Positions 9,173-16,755 of a stretch of 64,000 nucleotides of DNA are shown here, one piece after another (the first letter of the stretch is position 1; each line of letters opens with the position of its first letter). The notes beneath the pieces are model-generated. The model did not search any database and was not told where the DNA came from. It saw only the letters and a list, made by a program, of their open reading frames with translations. The position numbers and the translations under genes were made by a program. The DNA comes from Klebsiella terrigena (lineage in GTDB: Bacteria; Pseudomonadota; Gammaproteobacteria; Enterobacterales; Enterobacteriaceae): the NCBI RefSeq assembly GCF_006539725.1, contig NZ_BJNO01000001.1:248001-312000 (forward strand). Direction: 5' to 3'.

Positions 9173-9799
9173 TCACGCATCCGCTGCGGCCAGGCGCTCG
9201 GTCAGCCAGGGCAGAATTTCTTTTTTCCTGCTGGTCATGCCCGAGAGAGAGACCTGCTGGCTGGGGATAAGGCTGTTGGGCGTGAAGTAGAGGACGGAAT
9301 GGTGATGGGTAATGTCGGTTAGCATCAGCACAACCATCTCCAGCCCCATATCGAGCCTGGCGCGCGCCATCTCCTGCTTTAGACCGGGTAAAAGCGGGCT
9401 GATATCCGCCATGTCGCGCACCTCAATCTGCGCGAGCAGCAGAGCGACGCCGTGGATCCGGTAATTTTTTGCATCGCGATGGAGCAGCTGCGCGGCGGAC
9501 TGGCCCGCCAGAGAGGTTTTCGCCGCCAGCAGCCCGGCGACGAAGGCGTCGTAATCAACGCCGGCAATCTCGCGCAACATCGCCACCGCCTCGCGGTCCC
9601 GCGCCGTGGTGGTGGGGCCGCTGAGGGCAACCGTATCGCTGAGAATAGCCCCCAGCAGCAGGGTGGCCTGGGCCGCGCTGAGCGGCATCGGGCTCTCGGT
9701 GGTCAGGATGGTGAGAATAACCGGCGATGATGAATCGGAAGCGATCCAGCACGCCGATCCGCGCTTTTTAGGCGAAATAGCCGGACTGTGGCTCTGCAC
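9173..9799 (-). pseudogene. 5'-truncated Mn-dependent inorganic pyrophosphatase (DHHA2 domain only)
   Basis: The frame codes for the C-terminal half of a family-II (PpaC-type) pyrophosphatase. LLLGAILSDTVALSGPTTT, DREAVAMLREIAGVDYDAF and the ending SRKKEILPWLTERLAA match the DHHA2 domain. Family-II enzymes are about 310 aa and need the N-terminal DHH domain, with its Asp-His-His metal ligands, for activity. That half is absent: upstream of residue ~38 the frame has no recognisable DHH sequence and runs into an intergenic palindrome. The open frame begins at GTG 9799; an internal ATG at 9688 would give 171 aa. It is probably a decaying remnant, although a stand-alone DHHA2 protein cannot be excluded. 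Confidence 0.7.
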
Positions 9800-9851
9800 G
9801 GCGTGCGCAAATGACGCTATATTTTGGGGACGCTAAGCGTATTTAGCATCG

Positions 9852-9890
9852 CCGGCTGCCGGGTCTTCGCGCGTCAGGCCGGGCAGCCGG
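9852..9890. repeat. Inverted repeat (REP-like stem-loop)
   Basis: CCGGCTGCC (9852-9860) and GGCAGCCGG (9882-9890) are perfect 9-bp arms around a 21-bp GC-rich centre. It lies between the truncated pyrophosphatase and the downstream binding-protein gene. The look is that of an extragenic palindrome. Other copies were not found in this window, so its class is uncertain. Confidence 0.5.
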
Positions 9891-9933
9891 TGCAATTCAG
9901 CCCCTCAATATTATCGCTTCCGGGAGAGAGTAC

Positions 9934-10611
9934 ATGAGCGCCGCCAACCCCCTACGTTTCGCGATTAACCTCGGCAACGCCGTTCTGGCAAAGACCCTTT
10001 CAGACGGGCAGCCGGGTGGGATTACGCCGGAGATTGCCGGGCGTATTGCGGCAGCGCTGGGCGCGACGCCGCAGTTTGTCACCTATCCGGCGGCGGGTAA
10101 GGTGGTGGACGATGCGCAAAATGATATCTGGGATATTGCCTTTCTGGCGATCGATCCTGCGCGCGAAGAGACGCTGCGCTTCACCCAGCCCTATATCACT
10201 ATTCAGGGGACCGTGCTGGTCAAGGCGCAGAGCCCGTGGCGGAGCGTCGCCGAGATGGACAAAGAGGGCGTGGTGATTAACGTCGGCAAGGGCGCGGCTT
10301 ACGATCTGCACCTGACGCGGCAGCTGCGCTTCGCCACGCTTAACCGTCTGGCCTCATCGCAGGCGGCCATCGATGCGTTTCTCAGCGGCGAAGGCGATAT
10401 GGCCGCGGGCATCCGCCAGCCGCTCGAACGCGCCGCCGCCGGGCACCCCGGCTTTCGCGTGCTGGCCGATAGTTTCGTTCAGATAAACCAGGCGATTTGC
10501 GTTCCTCGACGCAGGGACGGGTCCTATCAACGGCTGGTTGCTCTGCTGACGCAATGGCAGCAGGACGGCTCGGTGCAGCGAATGATTGACCGCCATCTGG
10601 CCGGGCAGTAG
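9934..10611 (+). CDS. Solute-binding protein family 3 domain protein without signal peptide
   Basis: A 225-aa protein made up of a single SBP family 3 domain (the fold of HisJ/GlnH-type polar amino-acid binding proteins). It begins PLRFAINLGNAVLAK and contains GGITPEIAGRIAAALGA, DIAFLAIDPARE, RFTQPYI and a C-terminal QWQQDGSVQRMIDRHL helix. Periplasmic members normally carry an N-terminal signal peptide; here the domain starts within about 6 residues of ATG 9934, and no upstream in-frame start adds one. The protein is therefore predicted to stay in the cytoplasm, perhaps as a ligand sensor or buffer. No permease or ATPase gene is adjacent. The fold is clear; the role is unknown. Confidence 0.82.
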   Translation: MSAANPLRFAINLGNAVLAKTLSDGQPGGITPEIAGRIAAALGATPQFVTYPAAGKVVDDAQNDIWDIAFLAIDPAREETLRFTQPYITIQGTVLVKAQSPWRSVAEMDKEGVVINVGKGAAYDLHLTRQLRFATLNRLASSQAAIDAFLSGEGDMAAGIRQPLERAAAGHPGFRVLADSFVQINQAICVPRRRDGSYQRLVALLTQWQQDGSVQRMIDRHLAGQ

Positions 10612-10706
10612 GACCGAATAACGCTGTGGCATCGAGAATGCCGCGCAAAGCGGCCGCCTGCAGCGTATTATGCTCGCAACCACATGAGTATAAAGAGGTT
10701 CAGGTC

Positions 10707-11198
10707 ATGACTACCCCCGTTTTACGCCAGGCGACGCTCGCCGATGCCAGCCGCTGCTACGCGATTGAAATCACCTCTTATGAGGGCGATGAAGCCGCGA
10801 CGTTAGAAAAAATCACGACCCGCATCGCGCGGTATCCGCAGGGCTTCCTGTGCATGGAGATCGCGGGTGAAATCGTCGGCTTCATCAACGCCGGCTGTGC
10901 CTGGGAGGTGGTGATGTCCGATGAGGAGTTTAAGGAGCTGGTCGGGCACGATGCCGCAGCGCCCAACGTGGTGATTATGTCGGTGGTAATGCACCCCGAT
11001 TTCCAGGGTAAAGGCTATTCATCTCTGCTGATGCGCGAATTTCTGTCGCAGATGAGGTCGATGAATAAGAAGACCGTGCATCTGATGTGCAAGGACCGTC
11101 ACGTCGATCTCTACGCCCACTTCGGTTTTCAGTACATCAAGCCGTCGGCCTCCGATCACGGCGGCATGGCGTGGCACGAAATGATGCTTACGCTTTAA
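10707..11198 (+). CDS. GNAT-family N-acetyltransferase
   Basis: The product is 163 aa from ATG 10707, which has AGAGG 8-12 bases upstream; the frame extends further upstream but without a ribosome site. It is a GNAT fold with N-terminal LRQATLADASRCYAIE, acetyl-CoA binding motif A in VVMHPDFQGKGYSSLLM (Q-x-x-G-x-G/A type pyrophosphate loop) and a C-terminal YAHFGFQYIKPSASDHGGMAWHEM. The overall pattern resembles the arylalkylamine N-acetyltransferase-like subgroup that acetylates small primary amines. The substrate cannot be read from the sequence. It stands alone between the binding-protein gene and ymjA. Confidence 0.85.
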   Translation: MTTPVLRQATLADASRCYAIEITSYEGDEAATLEKITTRIARYPQGFLCMEIAGEIVGFINAGCAWEVVMSDEEFKELVGHDAAAPNVVIMSVVMHPDFQGKGYSSLLMREFLSQMRSMNKKTVHLMCKDRHVDLYAHFGFQYIKPSASDHGGMAWHEMMLTL

Positions 11199-11372
11199 TC
11201 TTCATTGTCCCCCGGCGGTTAACATTGCGGCTGATGCGCAGAGAGAAGGGCGTGCGCCGTTGAATTATAGGGTAGAATCGTCCGACGGGGCGTAAGCCTG
11301 CGCCGGGTAAAAGAGGCGGGTTTACGCGTCGGGCGTTCAGTCAATCAATATCAACCCATGAGGAAAGACGTA

Positions 11373-11618
11373 ATGACCAATGAAATACCGCTGAAGTTTT
11401 ATGACATCGTGGATGAGTATGCGACTGAATCAGCTAAACCGGTCAGCGACTCCGAACGCGATCCGCTGGCCGCCTATTTCCAGGCGCTGATCACCCGCCT
11501 GATGGCTAACGAAGAGATCAGCGAAGACGTGCAGAAAGAGCTGGCCGCCGACGCCGGGATAGCGGAGTCGCGGATCGATGATATTGCGGAATTTCTCAAC
11601 CAATGGGGCAACGAGTAG
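11373..11618 (+). CDS. ymjA: YmjA family small protein (DUF2543)
   Basis: The product is 81 aa from ATG 11373, with AGGAAAG six bases upstream. An upstream in-frame ATG at 11358 lies at the edge of that ribosome site and is rejected. The sequence ([51 protein letters not shown]) matches E. coli YmjA in length and nearly in sequence. It is acidic, helical and cytoplasmic, without signal peptide or membrane segment. The function of YmjA is not established. Confidence 0.9.
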   Translation: MTNEIPLKFYDIVDEYATESAKPVSDSERDPLAAYFQALITRLMANEEISEDVQKELAADAGIAESRIDDIAEFLNQWGNE

Positions 11619-11668
11619 CCGCTCTCTGTGATGTCAGTGCGGTAGGAGCGACTGCGGGATGCGGTTTA

Positions 11669-12130
11669 TTACGCCTTAAGGCGAGTATCAAAGCGGAAGG
11701 GGATCCTCTTTACGCTTGCCAGCAGATCGAAAACGGCAGGGTGTTGAGGATTGAATAGATAGTTATACTCCACCGGCGACAGGGCGCTCGGTACGCGTAA
11801 CGCCGCTGATGCCGCGCTCGCGGCCCACTCGTCACCGTAGCGTGCCAGCCGGGCTGGCGCATCCTCGCGGGCCCAGTCCGCGGGGAGTGAGGCCGGATCG
11901 ACGGTCAGCACCTGATCGTCCGGTACGTCAATGCTCAGCAGCGTGAAATCATCCAGCAGCTGCGGAGCATTGATGTGCACCAGCGTTTCCAGCATGGTCA
12001 GCGAAGCGGCTTCCGACAAGTAGACCATCGCCGTGCCAACGCTGTTCCAGCGGCCGCCGGCCTCTTTCGCCCCAAAACCAGACCAGGCGGTCGTCAGAAA
12101 GCGGCTTTTAGTCAGGCGGTAGAGGATCAC
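11669..12130 (-). CDS. RES-domain toxin of a type II toxin-antitoxin pair
   Basis: A 153-aa RES-domain protein. The start is GTG 12130, overlapping the antitoxin stop by 4 nt (GTGA), which gives obligatory coupling. Key RES-fold elements are present: LYRLTKSRF, GRWNSVGTAMVYLSE (conserved Arg and Tyr), the ETLVHI helix glutamate and the C-terminal serine segment (VPSALSPVEYNYLFNPQHP). Characterised RES toxins deplete NAD+ and are blocked by their Xre/MbcA-like partners. The order antitoxin-toxin and the neighbour's domain type support this role. NAD-degrading activity is inferred from the family. Confidence 0.92.
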   Translation of the reverse strand: MILYRLTKSRFLTTAWSGFGAKEAGGRWNSVGTAMVYLSEAASLTMLETLVHINAPQLLDDFTLLSIDVPDDQVLTVDPASLPADWAREDAPARLARYGDEWAASAASAALRVPSALSPVEYNYLFNPQHPAVFDLLASVKRIPFRFDTRLKA

Positions 12131-12570
12131 GAATAGACCCCGTGCTCCACGCGCGTGATCAGGCGCATCACCTCCAGCGCGCCGGTTTCAGAAGAGACCA
12201 CCTCGGCCGGCGTTTTCCAGCCGAGCGCGCGGTTGGGTTCATTCATCCACTTCTGCGCCGCCTCTTTATCACCTTCGAACAGCTCCACCGCCCGCTCGAT
12301 AACGCGAAGAATGCGCACCAGGCGCTCGCTTTGGTCGGCGGAAAAGCGCGATTTAATGCTGCGGTTAAAGGTGGTATTCGCAATGCCTGACATTTTGCGC
12401 AGTTCGGCAGGGGTGATCTCCGCCCATGCGGAAATTTGCCGGGCGACGGAACCTTCCAGCCCGTGGCTAATTTTACCCATCAGCGCAATGCCGTCCTCAG
12501 CGTCGAGGCCGATGGCGTGCCAGGGGCTAAGATTTTTTTCTGCGTTCTCGGTCGGGGAATAGACTTTCAT
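12127..12570 (-). CDS. Xre/MbcA/ParS-type antitoxin (DUF2384)
   Basis: The product is 147 aa from ATG 12570, preceded by GGGAGG seven bases upstream. The frame extends to 12663 but that part contains the promoter. The N-terminal half carries the Xre-like helix-turn-helix (ISAWAEITPAELRKMSGIANTTFNRSIK); the C-terminal half is the MbcA/ParS toxin-binding domain with the typical WMNEPNRALGWKTPAEVVSSETGALEV. It neutralises the RES toxin and should autorepress through the palindrome at 12586-12604. The operon is antitoxin then toxin with a 4-nt overlap. Confidence 0.93.
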   Translation of the reverse strand: MKVYSPTENAEKNLSPWHAIGLDAEDGIALMGKISHGLEGSVARQISAWAEITPAELRKMSGIANTTFNRSIKSRFSADQSERLVRILRVIERAVELFEGDKEAAQKWMNEPNRALGWKTPAEVVSSETGALEVMRLITRVEHGVYS

Positions 12571-12585
12571 GGCAAACCTCCCATT

Positions 12586-12604
12586 TGGTACAAAAATTAT
12601 ACCA
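12586..12604 (-). promoter_or_regulatory. Antitoxin operator overlapping the TA promoter
   Basis: TGGTA (12586-12590) and TACCA (12600-12604) are perfect 5-bp arms around a 9-bp AT-rich centre. On the minus strand the same stretch contains a consensus -10 box TATAAT (12601-12596), 26 bp ahead of the antitoxin ATG. An operator placed on the -10 box is the usual arrangement for autorepressed toxin-antitoxin operons. The -35 is weak (TGGCCG-like). Binding by the local antitoxin is inferred. Confidence 0.65.
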
Positions 12605-12709
12605 TATGGAATGCGTTCGGCCAGCGGTGCCGACCCACATTTCGCGCCCAGGATCGTCAACAACTCTCAGGGAAGGGGGAACAGGCCACCCGCGGCGGCC
12701 TTTATCGGC

Positions 12710-13423
12710 CTATGCGCCAAACGCGCCGTCGATGGTGTGCATGGCGCCGGTGACGAAGGAAGCCTCGGGGCCTGCCAGCCAGGCAACCATGCCCGCCACC
12801 TCTTCAGGACGGCCGTGCCGTTTAATGGCCATAAAGCTGTGCATCAGTTCCTTCATCGGGCCACTCTCCGGGTTAGCATCGGTATCGATAGGGCCGGGCT
12901 GAACGACGTTGACCGTAATCCCGCGCGGGCCAAAATCACGCGCTAAGCCGCGCGCCAGCCCCTGCAGCGCCGATTTGCTGACGGCATAGGAAGCCATTCC
13001 TGAGATGGGCATGCGATCGCCATTCACCGAGCCGATAACAATAATGCGTCCGCCATCCGGCATTTTGCGCGCCGCCTCGACCGCAGCATGGTAGGGGGTG
13101 TGAATGTTGATACGGAACAGACGATCGACGGCATCGCTGTCCTGCTCCAGCGCATCGCCGAAGAGGATGATCCCGGCGTTGACGACCAGCAGATCCAGCG
13201 GCCCGCTGTCGCGCACCAGCGCAATCACCGCCTCGCGATCGGCGCTGTCCGCCTGTACCGCGATGCTGCCGGTTTCTGCCGCCAGCGTAGCCGCCGCCTC
13301 CGCCGATCCGGCGTAGCTAAAGACAACCGAGGCGCCATCTGCAGCAAAGCGCCGCACGATAGCCGCGCCAATACCGCGACTCCCGCCCAAAACCAGTACC
13401 GATTTCCGTTGTGATGCAGTCAT
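12710..13423 (-). CDS. bdcA: BdcA-like short-chain dehydrogenase/reductase
   Basis: A 237-aa SDR, matching E. coli BdcA (YjgI) in length and over most of its sequence. The Rossmann motif is GGSRGIGAA near the N-terminus, followed by VVNAGI (NAG motif), and the catalytic Ser-Tyr-Lys lies in IGSVNGDR and YAVSKSALQG. In E. coli BdcA is linked to biofilm dispersal and was reported to bind cyclic di-GMP; the enzymatic substrate is unknown. It is divergent from bdcR, sharing a 73-bp promoter region with two palindromes. Confidence 0.92.
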   Translation of the reverse strand: MTASQRKSVLVLGGSRGIGAAIVRRFAADGASVVFSYAGSAEAAATLAAETGSIAVQADSADREAVIALVRDSGPLDLLVVNAGIILFGDALEQDSDAVDRLFRINIHTPYHAAVEAARKMPDGGRIIVIGSVNGDRMPISGMASYAVSKSALQGLARGLARDFGPRGITVNVVQPGPIDTDANPESGPMKELMHSFMAIKRHGRPEEVAGMVAWLAGPEASFVTGAMHTIDGAFGA

Positions 13424-13438
13424 AGCTCGTTCCTCATG

Positions 13439-13462
13439 ATATTGTAGTGAGGATTACAATAT
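13439..13462. promoter_or_regulatory. Palindromic operator 1 in the bdcA/bdcR intergenic region
   Basis: ATATTGTA (13439-13446) and TACAATAT (13455-13462) are perfect 8-bp arms with an 8-bp spacer. The site lies midway between the divergent starts, 16 bp upstream of the bdcA ATG, and fits a dimeric TetR-type repressor. Binding by BdcR is inferred from position and from the shared TGTA half-site in operator 2. Confidence 0.7.
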
Positions 13463-13492
13463 GCTTCGGCAAATCACGCTGTCAAGGAGTAA

Positions 13493-13508
13493 TGTAGTGG
13501 GTACTACA
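13493..13508. promoter_or_regulatory. Palindromic operator 2 overlapping the bdcR start codon
   Basis: TGTAGT (13493-13498) and ACTACA (13503-13508) are perfect 6-bp arms with a 4-bp spacer, covering the GTG start of bdcR. The half-site TGTA is shared with the upstream operator. A repressor here would block its own gene (autoregulation). This is inferred from the sequence only. Confidence 0.6.
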
Positions 13509-14090
13509 AAACAGAGCCGCACCCCGGGACGCCCGCGTCAGTTTGATCCGCTGCAGGCCGTTGAAGTTGCGCAGCACCTTTTTCACTCTCGGGGCTATGA
13601 CGCGGTCAGCGTTGCCGACCTGACAAAGGCGTTCGGCATCAATCCGCCCAGCTTCTACGCCGCGTTTGGCAGCAAGCTCGGCCTTTATAACCGCGTGTTG
13701 GATCGCTATAGCCGCACCGGGGCGATTCCCTTTGCGGAACTTCTGCGCGATGACCGTCCGGTGGTGCAGTGTCTGATGTCCGTGCTGCACGAGGCGGCAA
13801 GGCGCTACGTTGCCGACCCGACGGCCGCCGGATGCATGGTGCTTGAGGGTATCCATTGCAATGACCGGCCTGCGCGCGAGGCCGCGAGCGAGCTGCATAC
13901 TGCTGCAGAAGACAGTATTCGGGCCTATATCGCCCGGCGCTATCCGCAGGACGCCGAGCGGCTGACCGACTTTGTCAGCACGCTGATGGCCGGCCTTTCG
14001 GCAAAAGCGCGGGCGGGAGATAGCCTGGCGCGTCTTCAGGAAACCGTACGCCTGGCGGGCCTGGCGCTCGAGCAGCTGCTGCCTCGCTGA
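13497..14090 (+). CDS. bdcR: BdcR-like TetR-family repressor
   Basis: The product is 197 aa from GTG 13497, the same length as E. coli BdcR (YjgJ). AAGGAG (13484-13489) sits seven bases upstream of this GTG. The upstream in-frame ATG at 13461 would lie inside operator 1 and lacks a ribosome site. The N-terminal TetR helix-turn-helix contains FHSRGYDAVSVADLTKAFGI followed by NPPSFYAAFGSKLGLY; the C-terminal ligand domain has GCMVLEGIHCNDRPAREAA. It probably represses bdcA and itself through the two palindromes. The inducing ligand is unknown. Confidence 0.9.
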   Translation: MGTTKQSRTPGRPRQFDPLQAVEVAQHLFHSRGYDAVSVADLTKAFGINPPSFYAAFGSKLGLYNRVLDRYSRTGAIPFAELLRDDRPVVQCLMSVLHEAARRYVADPTAAGCMVLEGIHCNDRPAREAASELHTAAEDSIRAYIARRYPQDAERLTDFVSTLMAGLSAKARAGDSLARLQETVRLAGLALEQLLPR

Positions 14091-14167
14091 GGCCAGACCC
14101 TGTACGAAGGGGGAAGGGCGTGAATTGCGGAAACGGCCGCGGCGCATTTCAGTGGCATATTCCCCGC

Positions 14168-15379
14168 TCAGTTGCTGTCGTTAGCCGCATCCAGGCGCAA
14201 ACGCCACAGCTCGTAGCGTTCATGCCCCGGTTTTACCGCTCCGGCGAAATGATCGTTCAGGCTGCTTGAGGTGAATATCAGGTCCCCCTCAGGTCGGATT
14301 GCCGGAGTGTCGGGCCAATGTACCCCCTCGCTGGAAGCAACCAGCGACATTGATTGGGTTCTGGGGTCGTATTTGACGATGCCGTTACGGGTGACATCAG
14401 TGATGTAGAGATTGCCTCCGGCGTCGGTCACGATACCGTCGGTGTTGCCTCCCACCGTGCCAATATCCTGGATCTGGTCAGCAATCTGCGCATTGGTTGA
14501 GCCGCTCTGACGCAGAACTGCCGTCGGCAGCGCATGCGCCCGGGTGCCGGTGGTCACCGTCCAGTACAGCGTGCCGGCATCCGGAGAGAGCGCAATGCCG
14601 TTGATACCGATCAGCAGCGGATTACCCGGCCAGACATCGGCTCCGTGCGAGACAACTTTTACCCCCGCTTCAATCTGCAGGTCCGGGTGGCGATCGAGCA
14701 CCCGCCGCGCCGCGCCGGTGGCGAAATCGACGACGATGAGACCTACCTGATTGTTGGGAGCACTGCGGGTTCCGCTGTCGGAGATGTACGCGATGCGGCG
14801 CTTCTCATCGACGACGACGTCGTTGAGGAAGCTCGCCTTGCGGTCCGCCACGCCGTCCAGGGCGATACTTTTAACCGTGCGGCCAGACTTCAGATCCAGA
14901 ACCATCAGCTTCTGAGCCCCCACCGGCGATTCAGTTTCGCCTGCGACGAAGCCCATATCCAGCGCCCACAGCCAGCCGTTGTGGCGGTCGACATAGAAGC
15001 CGAGTACGTTGCGCAGGCTCTTATCGGCAGCGGAATTCACCGCATTTCCCTGCAGAGACGGGAAGGCGGTCAGGCGTGCCGGACCCGACTGGAATTGGGT
15101 ATCGAGGATGCTTAAGGTGGCCGGCGCCTCGGCTGACACCAGGCGCGGCGTGCTGACAAAGGCCGTGCCTTTCGCGTCAAAATGGATACCGGCGATGGGG
15201 GCATTAACCGATCCGGAGAAAACCGCCGGAATAGCCCCGTCCTGTGGGGTATCCCAGCTTACGCCAGCATAGCTGCGCCAGCGTTCTGGTGAGGCCAAAT
15301 TTGCCGCGCTGGCTACGCTGGCAAAAGAGAACAGCGCCGCCATCGCAATGGCGGACATACTCCGGGTACGGTTAGGCAT
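14168..15379 (-). CDS. Exported MRJP/yellow-family beta-propeller protein
   Basis: The product is 403 aa from ATG 15379, with GGAG nine bases upstream. The frame continues upstream to 15595 but without signal-like or family sequence. The signal peptide is cleaved after ASA (residue ~25). The mature part is a six-bladed beta-propeller of the major royal jelly/yellow family: NVLGFYVDRHNGWLWALDMG, VVVDEKRRIAYISDSG, GINGIALSPDAGTLYWTV, NTDGIVTDAGGNLYITDV and WPDTPAIRPEGDLIFTSS. Bacterial members are periplasmic and of unknown substrate; SMP-30/gluconolactonase-like enzymes have a related fold. It is divergent from a LysR regulator, its likely controller. Confidence 0.85.
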   Translation of the reverse strand: MPNRTRSMSAIAMAALFSFASVASAANLASPERWRSYAGVSWDTPQDGAIPAVFSGSVNAPIAGIHFDAKGTAFVSTPRLVSAEAPATLSILDTQFQSGPARLTAFPSLQGNAVNSAADKSLRNVLGFYVDRHNGWLWALDMGFVAGETESPVGAQKLMVLDLKSGRTVKSIALDGVADRKASFLNDVVVDEKRRIAYISDSGTRSAPNNQVGLIVVDFATGAARRVLDRHPDLQIEAGVKVVSHGADVWPGNPLLIGINGIALSPDAGTLYWTVTTGTRAHALPTAVLRQSGSTNAQIADQIQDIGTVGGNTDGIVTDAGGNLYITDVTRNGIVKYDPRTQSMSLVASSEGVHWPDTPAIRPEGDLIFTSSSLNDHFAGAVKPGHERYELWRLRLDAANDSN

Positions 15380-15646
15380 AAATGTGCTCCGTTGAATGAA
15401 TAAGTCAGGAAATCGAGACGTCAGCAGGGTCGAGCATGCGTCGCTGATGCATCCGCGCGGGAACAGCCGGTTGGCCTGTCGGTCACCGGAGTTTACCGAC
15501 GCCCGTGGGGCAGGTTTTATGGCGGCGGAGAAAAAGGCGTGGCTCATAGTGCTGCGCTCCCGGTGATGAATTGCCGTCACTTTACTCATCGCCAAAGTGG
15601 AGATAAATTAGCGAAATTGAAAAACATTTGTTCCCGGAAGAGCAAA
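15380..15646. other. Divergent promoter region of the MRJP gene and lysR
   Basis: 267 bp between divergent starts. An AT-rich stretch (about 15590-15635, GATAAATTAGCGAAATTG) just before lysR is where promoters and a LysR T-N11-A site would be expected. No site stands out clearly enough to name. Confidence 0.35.
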
Positions 15647-16546
15647 ATGAGCCGGAAATTTGATTATCTGGGCGATGTTGAAGTCTTTATTACCGTCGTT
15701 GAGCACGGCTCATTTACCGCTGGCGCCGTCGTCCTGTCGACCACCCCCTCCGTATTAAGTCGCTCGGTCTCCCGTCTGGAGGTTCGTCTCGGGCGACAGC
15801 TCCTGCAGCGCACCACCCGCCGCGTTAGTCTGACCGAGGCCGGGCGGCTGTATCTGGAGCAGGCGCGCGCGGCCTTTTCCCTGCTCGATGAGGCCGGTCG
15901 CGATGCGCAGGGCCAGGAAGGAGAGCTGACCGGCCGCGTGCGGCTGAGCGTGCCGACCACCTACGGGCACTACCGCCTGCCGCCATTGCTGGCGCGCTTT
16001 GCCCGGCAGTACCCGCAGGTTCAGGTAGAGCTGAACATTACCAATCGCAACGTTGACCTGGTGGCTGAGGGCTTCGATCTGGCTATTCGCCTGGGTCAGT
16101 TGCCAGACAGCGGTTTGGTCGCGCGCAAGCTAGAGGATGCCGCGCTGCTGCTGGTCGCCTCGCCCGATTACCTCCAGCGAATGGGGACGCCCCGGACGCT
16201 GGAAGAGCTGCAGCGGCACCTCTGCTTGCCCTTTGTCATGCCGCGTACCGGCCGCCTTGCGCCCTGGGTGTTTCGTGATGGCGGGGCTGATGTCGACTGG
16301 CTACCCGCTTCTTCGATAAAAACGTCGGATGACGTACTCGGGGTGGTATCGCTGGCTGAACGGGGGATGGGTATCTGCCAGAGCTACGAATTTATCGTCC
16401 GCGAACGAATGCTGCGTGGTCAGCTGATCGAGGTGTTACCACAATATCGCGGACGATCGCGGCCTTTTTCCGTGATTTATGCGCCGCACCGCCATCAATC
16501 GGCGGCAACCCGGGCCATGATTGACCTTCTGACCTCAGCCGGATGA
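15647..16546 (+). CDS. LysR-family transcriptional regulator
   Basis: The product is 299 aa from ATG 15647. The frame opens further upstream (15539), but the LysR family begins here with FDYLGDVEVFITVVEHGSFT. The N-terminal winged HTH (residues ~5-65) contains GAVVLSTTPSVLSRSVSRLE and RTTRRVSLTEAG. The C-terminal LysR substrate-binding domain includes VRLSVPTTYGHYRLPPLLARF and VAEGFDLAIRLGQLPDSGLVARKL, typical of the CrgA/DsdC-like subgroup. Its divergent placement suggests control of the MRJP-family gene, with autoregulation. The effector is unknown. Confidence 0.93.
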   Translation: MSRKFDYLGDVEVFITVVEHGSFTAGAVVLSTTPSVLSRSVSRLEVRLGRQLLQRTTRRVSLTEAGRLYLEQARAAFSLLDEAGRDAQGQEGELTGRVRLSVPTTYGHYRLPPLLARFARQYPQVQVELNITNRNVDLVAEGFDLAIRLGQLPDSGLVARKLEDAALLLVASPDYLQRMGTPRTLEELQRHLCLPFVMPRTGRLAPWVFRDGGADVDWLPASSIKTSDDVLGVVSLAERGMGICQSYEFIVRERMLRGQLIEVLPQYRGRSRPFSVIYAPHRHQSAATRAMIDLLTSAG

Positions 16547-16700
16547 CAGCAGGCGCGCGGGCGCCGGGGTTTGCCGGGGGATTGGCAAATAAGCGAGGTA
16601 TTTTATCGGCTTAAAGGGAAGGCATCGCCCGTGGCTTACGGTAAACGGCGGGATTAATCTCTGCGGACGGGGAAAGCGGATAGCCGGTGCTCCTGATAGG

Positions 16701-16739
16701 CTATCTACCCGACAGCCGTATACAGAGACTGTCGGATAG
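16701..16739. other. Stem-loop downstream of lysR and the GH3 gene
   Basis: CTATC + CCGACAG (arm ending 16715) pairs with CTGTCGGATAG (16729-16739), with a 3-nt bulge. It lies in the 209-bp gap between the convergent lysR and GH3 genes, 17 bp from the GH3 stop. It is probably a shared 3'-end structure. There is no U-tract. Confidence 0.5.
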
Positions 16740-16755
16740 GGTTTGCCACGGTGAC

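Noticed and set aside
9852-9890. Inverted repeat as an intrinsic terminator
   Set aside because: Strong stem but no U-tract on either strand and a 21-bp centre; better described as an extragenic palindrome.
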